From Pseudomonas sp. v388 (GTDB lineage: Bacteria > Pseudomonadota > Gammaproteobacteria > Pseudomonadales > Pseudomonadaceae): a stretch of DNA of 64,000 bases. Of the stretch, positions 1 through 10,237 are shown piece after piece (the stretch's first letter is position 1; every line of letters starts with the position of its first letter). The DNA lies in NCBI RefSeq assembly GCF_003935425.1, contig NZ_RHQN01000002.1, forward strand, positions 434,001-498,000, given 5' to 3'. The translations under genes and the position numbers were made by a program. The notes below the pieces were generated by a model. That model had not been told where the DNA came from. It saw only the letters and a list, made by a program, of their open reading frames with translations, and did no database searches.

Positions 1-2125
<2,125 letters not shown>

Positions 2126-2126
<1 letters not shown>

Positions 2127-2896
2127 CAGGGCTTGATACCGCGATGCAGGGCCACGATGCCGGACGTCATGTTGTGATAGGTCACGCGGTCGAAACCGGC
2201 CTCGATCATCATCGACTTCAGGGTTTCCTGATTAGGGTGCATGCGGATCGATTCGGCCAGATAGCGGTAGCTTTCCGAGTCGTTGGTCACCAGCTTGCCC
2301 ATCAGCGGCATGAACGCGAACGAGTAGGCATCATAGGCCTTGGACATGAAGGAGTTGGTCGGCTTGGAGAACTCCAGCACCAACAGGCGACCGCCCGGCT
2401 TGAGGACGCGCAGCATGGAGCGCAGGGCGTCTTCTTTGTGGGTCACGTTGCGCAGGCCGAAGGCAATGGTCACGCAGTCGAAATGGTTGTCCGGGAACGG
2501 CAGCTTTTCAGCGTCGGCCTGAACGAATTCGACATTGCCCGAAACACCCAGGTCCAGCAGGCGGTCGCGACCGACCTTGAGCATGGACGCGTTGATGTCG
2601 GCGAGCACCACGTGGCCGGTCGGGCCTACGAGATGCGAGAACTTGCGGGTCAGGTCGCCCGTGCCGCCGGCGATATCCAGCACCCGGTTGCCGGTGCGGA
2701 CGCCGGACAATTCGATTGCGAACCGCTTCCACAGGCGGTGCATGCCGCCGGACAGCAGATCGTTCATCAGGTCGTATTTGGCCGCTACGGAGTGGAAAAC
2801 CTCAGCGACTTTCTCGGCCTTCTGGCTTTCCGGCACACTCTTGTAGCCGAAGTGAGTGGTAGGTTCGGCATCGCTGCCTTTGCGCTGATCGTTCAT
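2126..2896 (-). CDS. ubiE: UbiE, demethylmenaquinone / 2-methoxy-6-polyprenyl-1,4-benzoquinol C-methyltransferase
   Basis: 256-residue class I SAM-dependent methyltransferase that carries out the C-methylation of the benzoquinol ring in ubiquinone (and menaquinone) synthesis. SAM motif I (VLDIAGGTG) lies at residues 72-80, and the family's N-terminal FGYKSV and the [14 protein letters not shown] stretch are present. It is the first gene of ubiEJB. A perfect 7-bp inverted repeat (2912-2930) lies just upstream of the start and may belong to its promoter. Confidence 0.97.
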
Positions 2897-2911
2897 ATCG
2901 CTTCACCGGAA

Positions 2912-2930
2912 TAGAATGCGGGCCATTCTA
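2912..2930. promoter_or_regulatory. Inverted repeat upstream of ubiE
   Basis: TAGAATG and CATTCTA form a perfect 7-bp palindrome around a 5-base spacer, 16 bases before the ubiE start in the gap to the divergent PHA-system gene. It could be an operator or a hairpin in the leader. The function is unknown. The outer half resembles the TTCTAA end of the motif seen upstream of phaI and phaC1. Confidence 0.35.
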
Positions 2931-3038
2931 ATCGCCAGGACCGTCTTTGTCTTGACAAGGCTCACCGCCAACGCTTTCTTGGATACAAGCGGATGTATAT
3001 AGTTGCGCCGCATTTCATCCGACGATCAAGGAATCCCC

Positions 3039-3317
3039 ATGGCCAAGATAACCGTTGAACGCCCGCACACGCTGGGCCTCGCCGAGGCACGGGAGCGCGC
3101 CGAGCAATTGGTCCTCAAGCTGTCCGACAGATACGGCCTGGCCCATGAATGGGTCGACGACACCGTTCGCCTCGAAGGCAAGGGTGCCAAGGGCCGGGTG
3201 GACGTTCAGGAAGCCCTGATCCGCATCACCATCGAGCTTAATTTCATCCTCTCGGCCATGAGCGGCTCGATCAAATCCGAAGTCGAGCGTGTGCTGGATA
3301 AAGCGCTGGCTGCTTGA
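3039..3317 (+). CDS. Polyhydroxyalkanoic acid system family protein
   Basis: 92-residue protein of the family found beside PHA loci (PHA granule-associated or system protein). Its exact role is not established. I chose the ATG at 3039 over the upstream in-frame ATG at 3003 because AAGGA ends six bases before it and the resulting MAKITVERPH N-terminus begins the conserved domain. The sequence is a short alpha/beta fold with no signal peptide or membrane segment. It is followed by a REP-like hairpin and then phaI, so it may be transcribed alone or with phaIF. Confidence 0.85.
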   Translation: MAKITVERPHTLGLAEARERAEQLVLKLSDRYGLAHEWVDDTVRLEGKGAKGRVDVQEALIRITIELNFILSAMSGSIKSEVERVLDKALAA

Positions 3318-3359
3318 TTTCGCACGTTTGTAATAGCCCGCGATCGTCTTGAGTTTTTT

Positions 3360-3451
3360 TGTGGGAGGCAGCCTGCTGGCCACGGCAGTGGGTCAGCCCC
3401 TGTTGCTGGCGCTGTTGGATCGCAGCCGCGAGCACGCCCCCTCCCACAGGA
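3360..3451. repeat. REP-type inverted pair between the PHA-system gene and phaI
   Basis: GTGGGAGGCAGCCTGCTGGC at the left is answered by a reverse-complement GCGAGCACGCCCCCTCCCAC at the right. This is the layout of a paired Pseudomonas REP element that can fold into a long imperfect hairpin. Confidence 0.7.
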
Positions 3452-3468
3452 TCTTCAGTTCGCACAGC

Positions 3469-3486
3469 CTAGGGTGTGCATTCTAA
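3469..3486. promoter_or_regulatory. Candidate PhaD operator upstream of phaI
   Basis: CTAGGGTGTGCATTCTAA matches 13 of 18 positions of TTAGAAAGTGCGTTCTAA upstream of phaC1 (10541-10558). It overlaps a GCACA-N8-TGTGC inverted repeat (3462-3479 region) and lies 74 bases before phaI. PhaD of P. putida is known to bind upstream of both phaI and phaC1. Assigning this motif to PhaD is my inference. Confidence 0.45.
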
Positions 3487-3559
3487 TTTTTCTCCGTAGT
3501 TTTGCGTCCATGCCCCGGTTTGCGGGGCGATCCTTCAACTTTCCCAAGTGAGGTGCATC

Positions 3560-4078
3560 ATGGCCAGAACCAATGCGGCTAACGCGAAGAGAAAAATCGA
3601 AGAAGAAGCAACCAGCACCTTTTCCGAGGTCAAGCACTACGCTCGCAAGATCTGGCTGGCGGGCCTGGGGGCTTACTCGAAGGTCAACCAGGAAGGCACC
3701 GAGTACGTCCGCGAGCTGATCAAGACCGGCGAGCAGGTCGAGAAAGAAGCCAAGAAAGCCGTCGATGAAAAACTGGAAGCGGCCAACAGCGAGATCGATT
3801 CGGTACGCGGTGAAGTGTCCGGCGTCGTGGGTCGTGTCGAACACCAGCTCGATCGCATCGAAACCGCCTTCGACCGCCGCGTCGCCAAGGCCCTCAATCG
3901 GGTCGGCATTCCGTCCAAACGTGATGTTGACCTGCTCTCTGCTAAGCTCGATGAGTTGACCGCATTGCTTGAACGCGTCGGGCCGAAGAAGCTTGAGCGC
4001 TCCGAGCCCAAGCGCATCGAACGTTCCGAGTCTGGGCATAAGTCCAACCACGGGCATGCTTCCGAGCATGGAGAATAA
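3560..4078 (+). CDS. phaI: PhaI, PHA granule phasin
   Basis: 172-residue phasin that coats medium-chain-length PHA granules. It has the family N-terminus (MARTNAANAK) followed by the phasin core KIWLAGLGAYSKV and a long amphipathic, heptad-rich helix up to about residue 130. The ATG at 3560 was chosen over the upstream codon at 3548 because GAGGT (3550-3554) is well spaced before it. It is transcribed with phaF ten bases downstream and convergent to phaC1ZC2D. The last ~30 residues are charged and low in complexity (repeated ERSEPKRIERS). Confidence 0.95.
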   Translation: MARTNAANAKRKIEEEATSTFSEVKHYARKIWLAGLGAYSKVNQEGTEYVRELIKTGEQVEKEAKKAVDEKLEAANSEIDSVRGEVSGVVGRVEHQLDRIETAFDRRVAKALNRVGIPSKRDVDLLSAKLDELTALLERVGPKKLERSEPKRIERSESGHKSNHGHASEHGE

Positions 4079-4088
4079 GGAGAGCAGG

Positions 4089-4841
4089 ATGGCTGGCAAG
4101 AATAAGGCAGACAAGAAAGAAGGCAGCTCCTGGATCGGCGAGGTTGAAAAATACTCTCGCCAGATCTGGCTGGCCGGGTTGGGTGCTTACTCCAAGATCA
4201 GCAATGACGGCAGTAAGCTTTTCGAAACGCTGGTCAAGGATGGCGAAAAAGCCGAGCAGCAGACCAAGGCCGAAGCCGAGAAGCAGCTCGACGAAGTCAA
4301 GGACGCCGGCAGGAAAGCCAAGTCTCGAGTGGGTGATGTAAAAGAGTTGGCTGTGGGTAAGTGGAATGAGCTGGAAGGCGCCTTCGACAAACGTCTCAAC
4401 AGCGCCATTTCGCGCCTGGGCGTGCCCAGCCGTCACGAAGTTCAGGCACTGCACGTCAAGGTGGACGAGCTGACTCGACAGCTTGAAGAGATCACGGGCG
4501 AGAAAGTCCAGCCCGTCGCTCGAATCGCCGCGTCCAGGCCGAAAACCACGGCTAAACCGCTGGTCAAATCCGCCGCCAGGACCGTCGCCAAGGCGGCTGA
4601 CAAGGCTGCCGAGAAAACAGCGGCCGCCAAGCCTGCGGTGAAGCGCGCGGCAGCCAAGCCGGTCGACGCGGCCAACAAGGCGGCTAATGCTACGGCTGGC
4701 AAGGCTCGCTCCGTAGCCAAGTCCGCGACGCCGAAAAAACCGGCGACCCGCAAGGCTGCGCCAAAACCGGCCCCCAAGCCGGCCGAGCCCGCAGCGGCCA
4801 ACAACGCCGCCGAGAACGCCCCGGCCGCGCCAGCCAGCTAA
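4089..4841 (+). CDS. phaF: PhaF, histone-like phasin
   Basis: 250-residue two-domain protein. Residues ~1-135 are a phasin domain paralogous to PhaI (shared QIWLAGLGAYSKI). Residues ~145-250 are an Ala/Lys/Pro-rich histone H1-like tail with repeated AAKP-type units and high positive charge. In P. putida PhaF binds granules through the first part and the nucleoid through the tail, sharing granules between daughter cells and affecting pha expression. The start at 4089 is preceded by AAGGAGAGCAGG. The longer open frame from 3969 overlaps phaI and is not used. Confidence 0.95.
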   Translation: MAGKNKADKKEGSSWIGEVEKYSRQIWLAGLGAYSKISNDGSKLFETLVKDGEKAEQQTKAEAEKQLDEVKDAGRKAKSRVGDVKELAVGKWNELEGAFDKRLNSAISRLGVPSRHEVQALHVKVDELTRQLEEITGEKVQPVARIAASRPKTTAKPLVKSAARTVAKAADKAAEKTAAAKPAVKRAAAKPVDAANKAANATAGKARSVAKSATPKKPATRKAAPKPAPKPAEPAAANNAAENAPAAPAS

Positions 4842-4878
4842 GCCCGGTCGCAGCAATTGAGGCGTCCGTTGGCCGCCA

Positions 4879-4955
4879 TCGCCAGCAAGCGGGCTTCTAC
4901 ACAGATCGGTGCGACTCGACTGTTTCTGTAGGAGTCAGCTTGCTGGCGAAAGCGG
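4879..4955. repeat. REP pair between convergent phaF and phaD
   Basis: CGCCAGCAAGCGGGCTTCTA (4879 on) and TGTAGGAGTCAGCTTGCTGG (4927 on) are inverted copies of the genome's REP core. They lie in the 126-base gap where the two pha transcripts meet, where they could help end or stabilise the messages. Confidence 0.75.
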
Positions 4956-4967
4956 TTCCCGCGCTCG

Positions 4968-5582
4968 CTACCGCTTCAAATACTGCATCGCCATCTCCTG
5001 CGTGGCCTGCCCGGACGCGGGCACCAGATGCGGCGCAACCAGCATCATGATCTGGTACACCACGATCCTTACCTCCGGCTCACGTCCCAGAATCCTTTGG
5101 TAGTCCAGCGAAAACAGCAAGGTCATAGTGATCTGCTCCACCAGTTGCCCCAGCGCCTGGGTTTCGCTGACCAACTGGCCCTGGGCCTTGAGATGAGCCA
5201 GCAGTGAGGCCAGGGTTCGCTTGAGGGAATTGAGCAGGTTGCGAATCCCGCGCGCCAGCTTCGGCAGGCGCCCGGCCAGGTTGGACAGGTCCTGGAACAG
5301 AAAGCGATAGTGCGCCACGCGCTCGACGATCAGGTGCAGGAACAGCCAATAGTCTTCTGCGTTGAGCCGGGCGTCGGCGGGCGGGTCGAGCAGGGGCGTC
5401 AGTTCGGCCTGGAAACGCTCGAACAGCCCCAGCACCAACGGCTCCTTGCCGTGAAAGTGGTAATACAGGTTGCCTGGGCTGATGCCCATTTCATTGGCGA
5501 TTTCCAGGGTCGAGACGTTGGGTTCGCCTTCCTGGTTGAACAGGTTCAGCGCACATTCGAGGATACGGTCGCGGGTCTTCAT
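4968..5582 (-). CDS. phaD: PhaD, TetR-family regulator of the pha genes
   Basis: 204-residue TetR-type protein. The N-terminal helix-turn-helix (residues ~1-48, MKTRDRILECALNLFNQEGE then NEMGISPGNLYYHFHGKE) is typical, and the C-terminal ligand domain is of the PhaD/FabR-like kind. In P. putida PhaD activates the pha genes in response to a metabolite of fatty-acid degradation. It is the last gene of the phaC1-Z-C2-D operon, separated from phaC2 by a hairpin at 5634-5661. Confidence 0.93.
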   Translation of the reverse strand: MKTRDRILECALNLFNQEGEPNVSTLEIANEMGISPGNLYYHFHGKEPLVLGLFERFQAELTPLLDPPADARLNAEDYWLFLHLIVERVAHYRFLFQDLSNLAGRLPKLARGIRNLLNSLKRTLASLLAHLKAQGQLVSETQALGQLVEQITMTLLFSLDYQRILGREPEVRIVVYQIMMLVAPHLVPASGQATQEMAMQYLKR

Positions 5583-5633
5583 CCGGTCTTCTTGTCTGGT
5601 TCTCGGGATGTCCGGTACGCGTTGAGCGACAGC

Positions 5634-5661
5634 AGGGACGGCCGCGAACGGCGGCGTCCCT
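5634..5661. promoter_or_regulatory. Hairpin between phaC2 and phaD
   Basis: AGGGAC pairs with GTCCCT, and GCCGC with GCGGC, around a GAACG loop with one bulged G. There is no U-run on the side of travel, so it may be a processing or attenuation hairpin rather than a full terminator. Confidence 0.5.
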
Positions 5662-5692
5662 GACTATGCCGGGCCTGTGGTGCAGCGACCGC

Positions 5693-7378
5693 TCAGCGCA
5701 CGTGTACGTAAGTGCCGGGCGCCGCTTCCATCGGGACGAACTTCTCGTTGCCCAGTTCCATTCTGGTCGGCCGCTCGGTGCCCGAATGCTCGTGAATCCA
5801 TTTCAGCCAGGTCGGCCACCAGCTGCCGTCCTGTTGCCTGGCATCGTAGTACCAGGCGCGCGGGTCGCCGCTTAACTGGCTGTGCTCGACGTAGTGCGCC
5901 TTGGGATTGCCCGGTGGGTTGAGGATGCTTTGCACATGCCCGCTGTTGGCGAGAAGAAAGCGCCGCTCACCGCCCAGCAGCAGGGTCGAGCGATACACCG
6001 AATCCCACGGCGTGATGTGGTCGTTGATGCCCGCCACGCTGAAGCTGTCGACCGTGACCTTCTGCAGGTCGATGGGCGTGCCGCAGACTTCCAGCCCTCC
6101 GGGATGGGAAAGCGGGTTGTGTTTGAAGAAGTCCAGCAGGTCGCCATGCAGCGCGGCTGGCAGGCGCGTGGTGTCGTTGTTCCAGTACAGGATGTCGAAC
6201 GGGGGCGGCGCCTTGCCCAGCAGGTAGTTGTTGATCCAGTAGCTCCAGATCAGGTCGTTGGGACGCATCCAGGCGAACACTCGGGCCATGTCGCTGCCTT
6301 CCAGCACGCCTCGCTGATACGACCGGCGCTTGGCGGCTTCCAGCGTCTGTTCGTCGATGAACAACGTGGCCGGGCTGTCGATCTGTGCGTCCAGCAGGCT
6401 GACCATATACGTGGCGCTGGCGACCCGGCGAATCTGGCGCTTGGCCTGCAAATGACCTTGCAAGGCCGCAATGGTCAGGCCGCCGGCGCAGGCGCCGACC
6501 AGATTCACCTCCCGGGCGCGAGTGATTGCCCGGCACACGTTCATGGCTTCTTCGGCCGCTTCGACGTAGCTCGACAGCCCCCATTCGCGGTGCCGCACGT
6601 CCGGATTGCGCCAGCTGATGACGAAGGTCTGCAGGCCGTTCTTCAGCGCGTACTGCACGAAACTGTTGGTCGGGCTCAAGTCGAAGATGTAGTACTTGTT
6701 GATCTGCGGCGGCACGATCAGCAAGGGCCGCGAATACTGTTTTTCGCTCATCGGCTTGTACTGGATCAGCTCCAGCATGTCGTTGCGAAACACCACCGCG
6801 CCCGGCGTGGTCGCGACGGTACGGCCGATTTCGAACGCGTCCCGGGTGGTCTGCCGTGGCAGCCCGTTGTTATGCAGCATGTCGTCGGCCATGTGCCGCA
6901 GGCCCTTGAGCAGGCTGGTGCCGCCGGAGTCGAACAGTGCCTTGACGGCCAGCGGATTGAGCAGCGTATTGGTCGGCGACATGGCGTCGTTGATCAGGGC
7001 GAACAGGAAATGCGCGCGGGCACGGTCGTCCTTGGACAGGTCGCTCTCGTCGATCCATTGTTTGACCTGGTGCTGCCAGCTCAGGTAGATCTGCAAGCCA
7101 CGTCGGTAGAGCGGGTTGAGGCTCCAGGTCGGGTCGGCGAAGCGACTGTCGCGCGGATTGGGCGGGTAAGGGGTTTCGCCCAGCAGCATCACGCGGCCCA
7201 CCTGGTTGCCCAGCGCCAGGGCGCGGCGGGCGCTGCGAAAAGGATGCCGCCAGCTTTGCACGGCGACGGCGCGCAGGGTGGACAGCAGGTCACGGCCTCG
7301 CAGACCGGTAATGGCGCTTTGCGCATTGATATAAGTGGCGGGGGCGGCATCGGCCACCGCCGTTGTGTTTTTTCGCAT
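5693..7378 (-). CDS. phaC2: PhaC2, class II PHA synthase
   Basis: 561-residue medium-chain-length PHA synthase that polymerises (R)-3-hydroxyacyl-CoA (C6-C14) at the granule surface. The alpha/beta-hydrolase core has the lipase-box-like GACAGG with nucleophile Cys297, plus Asp452 in NDH and His480 in NSGH completing the triad. Trp- and Pro-rich blocks around residues 80-100 and 365-395 match PhaC1. About half of its residues appear identical to PhaC1 (8558-10237), the usual class II duplication around phaZ. AAGGAG lies upstream of the start. Confidence 0.97.
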   Translation of the reverse strand: MRKNTTAVADAAPATYINAQSAITGLRGRDLLSTLRAVAVQSWRHPFRSARRALALGNQVGRVMLLGETPYPPNPRDSRFADPTWSLNPLYRRGLQIYLSWQHQVKQWIDESDLSKDDRARAHFLFALINDAMSPTNTLLNPLAVKALFDSGGTSLLKGLRHMADDMLHNNGLPRQTTRDAFEIGRTVATTPGAVVFRNDMLELIQYKPMSEKQYSRPLLIVPPQINKYYIFDLSPTNSFVQYALKNGLQTFVISWRNPDVRHREWGLSSYVEAAEEAMNVCRAITRAREVNLVGACAGGLTIAALQGHLQAKRQIRRVASATYMVSLLDAQIDSPATLFIDEQTLEAAKRRSYQRGVLEGSDMARVFAWMRPNDLIWSYWINNYLLGKAPPPFDILYWNNDTTRLPAALHGDLLDFFKHNPLSHPGGLEVCGTPIDLQKVTVDSFSVAGINDHITPWDSVYRSTLLLGGERRFLLANSGHVQSILNPPGNPKAHYVEHSQLSGDPRAWYYDARQQDGSWWPTWLKWIHEHSGTERPTRMELGNEKFVPMEAAPGTYVHVR

Positions 7379-7420
7379 GAGGGCAACACTCCTTCGTCAA
7401 GCCATCAGCCCATTTGAATG

Positions 7421-7449
7421 ACGCAGGCCTGCACCCGGCGGGCCTGCGT
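7421..7449. promoter_or_regulatory. Hairpin between phaZ and phaC2
   Basis: ACGCAGGC and GCCTGCGT form a perfect 8-bp stem with a 13-base loop in the 165-base gap. No U-run follows on the minus strand. It is probably an mRNA processing or partial termination site. Confidence 0.5.
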
Positions 7450-7543
7450 GGTTCTGTGCCATTCGAAATCCAGTCTGTCGGCACAGTCGGTGAAACGGAT
7501 TCTGGCGGAAGCTCTCCCGCTCCGATGAATTCGGCTGATCGGT

Positions 7544-8401
7544 TCAACGCGTTCTGGGTGGTGGCGGCTGTGGATGCATGACCGCGCGTTGTCGTTCTTG
7601 CTGCAGAAAACCCATGATGATGGGGGCGACGGCTTCGGCTCGGGTGATGAGAAACAAATGACCGTCATCGATTATGTGTAGCTGGGCATTGGGTATCCGC
7701 CAAGCCAGTAACCGCATATTTACCAACGGGATCAGCGGATCGTCGTCGCCGGCCAGCACCAGGGTCGGCTGATGGATCTTGTGCAGCCAGTGGATGCTGG
7801 TCCAGCCCATGCCCGCGAACAGTTGCCAGTAATAGCCCAGCTTGCCGGACGCCCGGACCCTGCCGGCGTGGTTGGCGGCCAGATACGGGTCGCGACGAAA
7901 CGCACCGCCGTAGATTTCCGGGGCAATGCGAATCACATGGGACGGCTGGATGTAGCGTCTCGGGCTGGCCATCATCCACATTACCCGCGGCTTGCCCGGC
8001 ACCATCACCATGCCGGCGGAGGTGGCGGCCAGCACCAGCTTCTTGCAGCGTTCGGGGTAATCGAAGGCAAACTGCTGCGCCAGCGCACCGCCCCAGGACA
8101 CGCCGATCACGTTTACCTGGCCGATATCCAGATAATCGAGCATGCGCGCCGCCAGCTTCGCCAGCCCCGGAAAGCGGTACGGCCGGCTGGGCGTGGAAGA
8201 GCCGCCGACGCCCGGCACGTCGAAGGCGATCACCTCCATCTCCGGGTCCAGCGCTTCGACGAACGGGAATACCAGCTCCAGGTTGGCGCCGATGCCGTTG
8301 AAAATCAGCAGCGGCGTCATATGGCTCTTGCCCGGCCGTACTGCCGTGCGAATCGTGTGACCGTCCAGGTCGATGGAACGAAATACATAGGGTTGAGGCA
8401 T
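7544..8401 (-). CDS. phaZ: PhaZ, intracellular PHA depolymerase
   Basis: 285-residue alpha/beta-hydrolase that releases 3-hydroxy fatty acids from stored mcl-PHA on the granule. The nucleophile Ser102 sits in GVSWGG, the acid is Asp221 in the GDDDPLI stretch and the base is His248 in DDGH, the same numbering as the P. putida enzyme. There is no signal peptide. It lies between the two synthase genes, the standard mcl-PHA order, so synthesis and turnover are made from one locus. Confidence 0.97.
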   Translation of the reverse strand: MPQPYVFRSIDLDGHTIRTAVRPGKSHMTPLLIFNGIGANLELVFPFVEALDPEMEVIAFDVPGVGGSSTPSRPYRFPGLAKLAARMLDYLDIGQVNVIGVSWGGALAQQFAFDYPERCKKLVLAATSAGMVMVPGKPRVMWMMASPRRYIQPSHVIRIAPEIYGGAFRRDPYLAANHAGRVRASGKLGYYWQLFAGMGWTSIHWLHKIHQPTLVLAGDDDPLIPLVNMRLLAWRIPNAQLHIIDDGHLFLITRAEAVAPIIMGFLQQERQRAVMHPQPPPPRTR

Positions 8402-8503
8402 GCGCGAAGCCCTGTTCGTTAAACCGCTGACAAGCTGTCCCGCGCTTGGGCCAGATCCGCCGAGGCGTAGCCTCCTGTGTGCCGCTGTTGCATGCGTGCC
8501 GGT

Positions 8504-8537
8504 AACGGCCGGTGCCGAGAAGCTCGGTCCGGCCGTT
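8504..8537. terminator. Strong hairpin between phaC1 and phaZ
   Basis: AACGGCCGG pairs with CCGGCCGTT (9 bp), with an inner CCGAG/CTCGG stem and an AAG loop. It is very GC-rich and lies just after the phaC1 stop. The downstream side on the minus strand lacks a U-run, so it is more likely an attenuator or RNA-stabilising stem than a complete intrinsic terminator. Confidence 0.6.
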
Positions 8538-8557
8538 GCCCAGGCACAGGGTCAATC

Positions 8558-10237
8558 CTAGCGTTCGTGAACGTATGTGCCCGGCGATGCTTCCCCTGCC
8601 GGGTAAGCCTTGCTGCCCAGCGCTGCCGGCGCTTTCTTGAGTTCGCCCGAACGCTGCGTCTGCCACTCTTGCCAGTACAGCCACCAGGAATCGGTGTGCT
8701 TGGTGCCGTTTTCCTGCCATTCCAGCGGGTCGACGGGCATTTCGGTGTTGGTCATGAAGCGCGCCTTGGGGTTGCCCGGCGGGTTCAGAATGCTCTGGAT
8801 ATGACCGCTGCTCGACAGCACGAACTCGGTATTGCCGCCAAACAGGCGCGCCGATTTGTAGCAGGATTGCCACGGGGTAATGTGATCGTTGGTGCCCGCC
8901 AGGCAGAACACATCGCTGGTGACCTGCTTGAGATCGATCGGCGTGCCGCAGACCTCCAGCGCGTTGGGGCGGATGAGCGGATTGTTCTTGAACATCTCGA
9001 TCAGGTCGCCATGGAATGCGGCGGGCAGCCGCGTGGTGTCGTTGTTCCAGAACAGAATGTCGAACACCGGCGGCTCATTGCCCAGCAGGTAGTTGTTGAC
9101 CCAGTAATTCCAGATCAGGTCGTTGGGCCGCATCCAGGCGAATACCTTGGCCATGTCACGACCTTCCAGCACGCCGGCCTGATAGGAATGGCGCTTGGCG
9201 GTTTCCAGGGTCTGCTCGTCGACGAACAGCGCCACCTCGGTTTCCAGGGTCGTGTCCAGCACGCTGACCAGCAAGGTCAGCGCATGGACCTTCTGCTTTT
9301 CCAGCGCCGCGTAATGGCCGAGCAGGGCGGTGCAGGTGATCCCGCCGGAGCAGGCGCCGAGCATGTTGATGTCCGGGCTGCCGGTGATCGCGGTGACCAC
9401 TTCCACGGCTTCCTTGAGTGCCTCGATATAGGTCGACAGGCCCCATTCCCGCTGGGCCTTGGTCGGGTTGCGCCAACTGATGATGAAGGTCTGCACCTGA
9501 CTGCGCAGGCAAAAACGCGCCAGACTCTTTTCCGGGCTCAGGTCAAAGACATAGAACTTGTTGATCTGCGGCGGCACCACCAGCAGCGGGCGCTCGTGAA
9601 CCTCGTCGGTAACGGGCTTGTACTGGATCAGCTCCAGGACCTCATTGCGAAATACCACCGCGCCTTCGGTGGTGCCCAGGTTCTTGCCGACTTCGAACGC
9701 ATCCATGTTGACCTGGCTGGGCATGCCGCCGTTGTGCACCAGATCCTTGGCCAGATGCGCCAGCCCGTCGAGCAGGCTCTTGCCGCCGGTTTCGAAGAAG
9801 CGCTTCACCGCTGCCGGATTGGCCGCCGAGTTGGTGGGCGACATGGCTTCGGTCAGCAAATTGATCACAAAATGACCACGGCTGATGTCCTGCGGCGACA
9901 GATTGCTGCTGCCGACCCAGTCATGCAGCTCGGATCGCCAAGCCAGGTAAATCTGCAGGTAACGGCGATACAGCGGATTTTGCGACCAGGCCGGGTCGGA
10001 GAATCGTCGGTCATCGGCAGCGGGATGCAGGTCCGACCTGCCCAACAGGACATGGGTCAACTGCGCGCCAAGGTGAGCGACATGCTTGAGGCTGTGAATA
10101 GGCTGCTTGAGTGCCTGGCGCAGAACGATGCGAGCGGTGGTCAGTAAGTCTTTGCGGCGCAAGCCAACCACCGGGTTCAGACCCAAGGTGTGTTCAGAGG
10201 CTTGCACCTGCAGGTCATCGTTGTTCTTGCTACTCAT
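8558..10237 (-). CDS. phaC1: PhaC1, class II PHA synthase
   Basis: 559-residue synthase, first gene of the pha operon. The catalytic triad is Cys296 (GACSGG), Asp451 (NDH) and His479 (SSGH). The full set of class II blocks is present (PPQINKFYVFDLSP, RPNDLIWNYWVNNYLLG). GGAG lies about nine bases before the ATG. Codons 4-6 carry an AAGAACAA motif (10221-10228) of the kind bound by Hfq/Crc, which fits known catabolite repression of phaC1 translation in P. putida. A candidate PhaD site lies about 300 bases upstream. Confidence 0.97.
   Translation of the reverse strand: MSSKNNDDLQVQASEHTLGLNPVVGLRRKDLLTTARIVLRQALKQPIHSLKHVAHLGAQLTHVLLGRSDLHPAADDRRFSDPAWSQNPLYRRYLQIYLAWRSELHDWVGSSNLSPQDISRGHFVINLLTEAMSPTNSAANPAAVKRFFETGGKSLLDGLAHLAKDLVHNGGMPSQVNMDAFEVGKNLGTTEGAVVFRNEVLELIQYKPVTDEVHERPLLVVPPQINKFYVFDLSPEKSLARFCLRSQVQTFIISWRNPTKAQREWGLSTYIEALKEAVEVVTAITGSPDINMLGACSGGITCTALLGHYAALEKQKVHALTLLVSVLDTTLETEVALFVDEQTLETAKRHSYQAGVLEGRDMAKVFAWMRPNDLIWNYWVNNYLLGNEPPVFDILFWNNDTTRLPAAFHGDLIEMFKNNPLIRPNALEVCGTPIDLKQVTSDVFCLAGTNDHITPWQSCYKSARLFGGNTEFVLSSSGHIQSILNPPGNPKARFMTNTEMPVDPLEWQENGTKHTDSWWLYWQEWQTQRSGELKKAPAALGSKAYPAGEASPGTYVHER
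10221..10228 (-). promoter_or_regulatory. Crc/Hfq-type A-rich motif at the start of phaC1
   Basis: AAGAACAA fits the AANAANAA catabolite-activity motif and covers codons 4-6 of phaC1. Repression of phaC1 translation by Crc is established for P. putida. Here only the motif and its position are seen. Confidence 0.55.

Noticed and set aside
2952-3001. TTGACA with TATATA as a promoter for the PHA-system gene
   Set aside because: The two boxes are about 38 bases apart, far too much for one sigma70 promoter, and no better-spaced partner was found.
4500-4841. Tandem repeat in the phaF 3' half
   Set aside because: The Ala/Lys/Pro-coding triplets give a repetitive look, but this is the normal histone-like tail of PhaF and not a DNA repeat.
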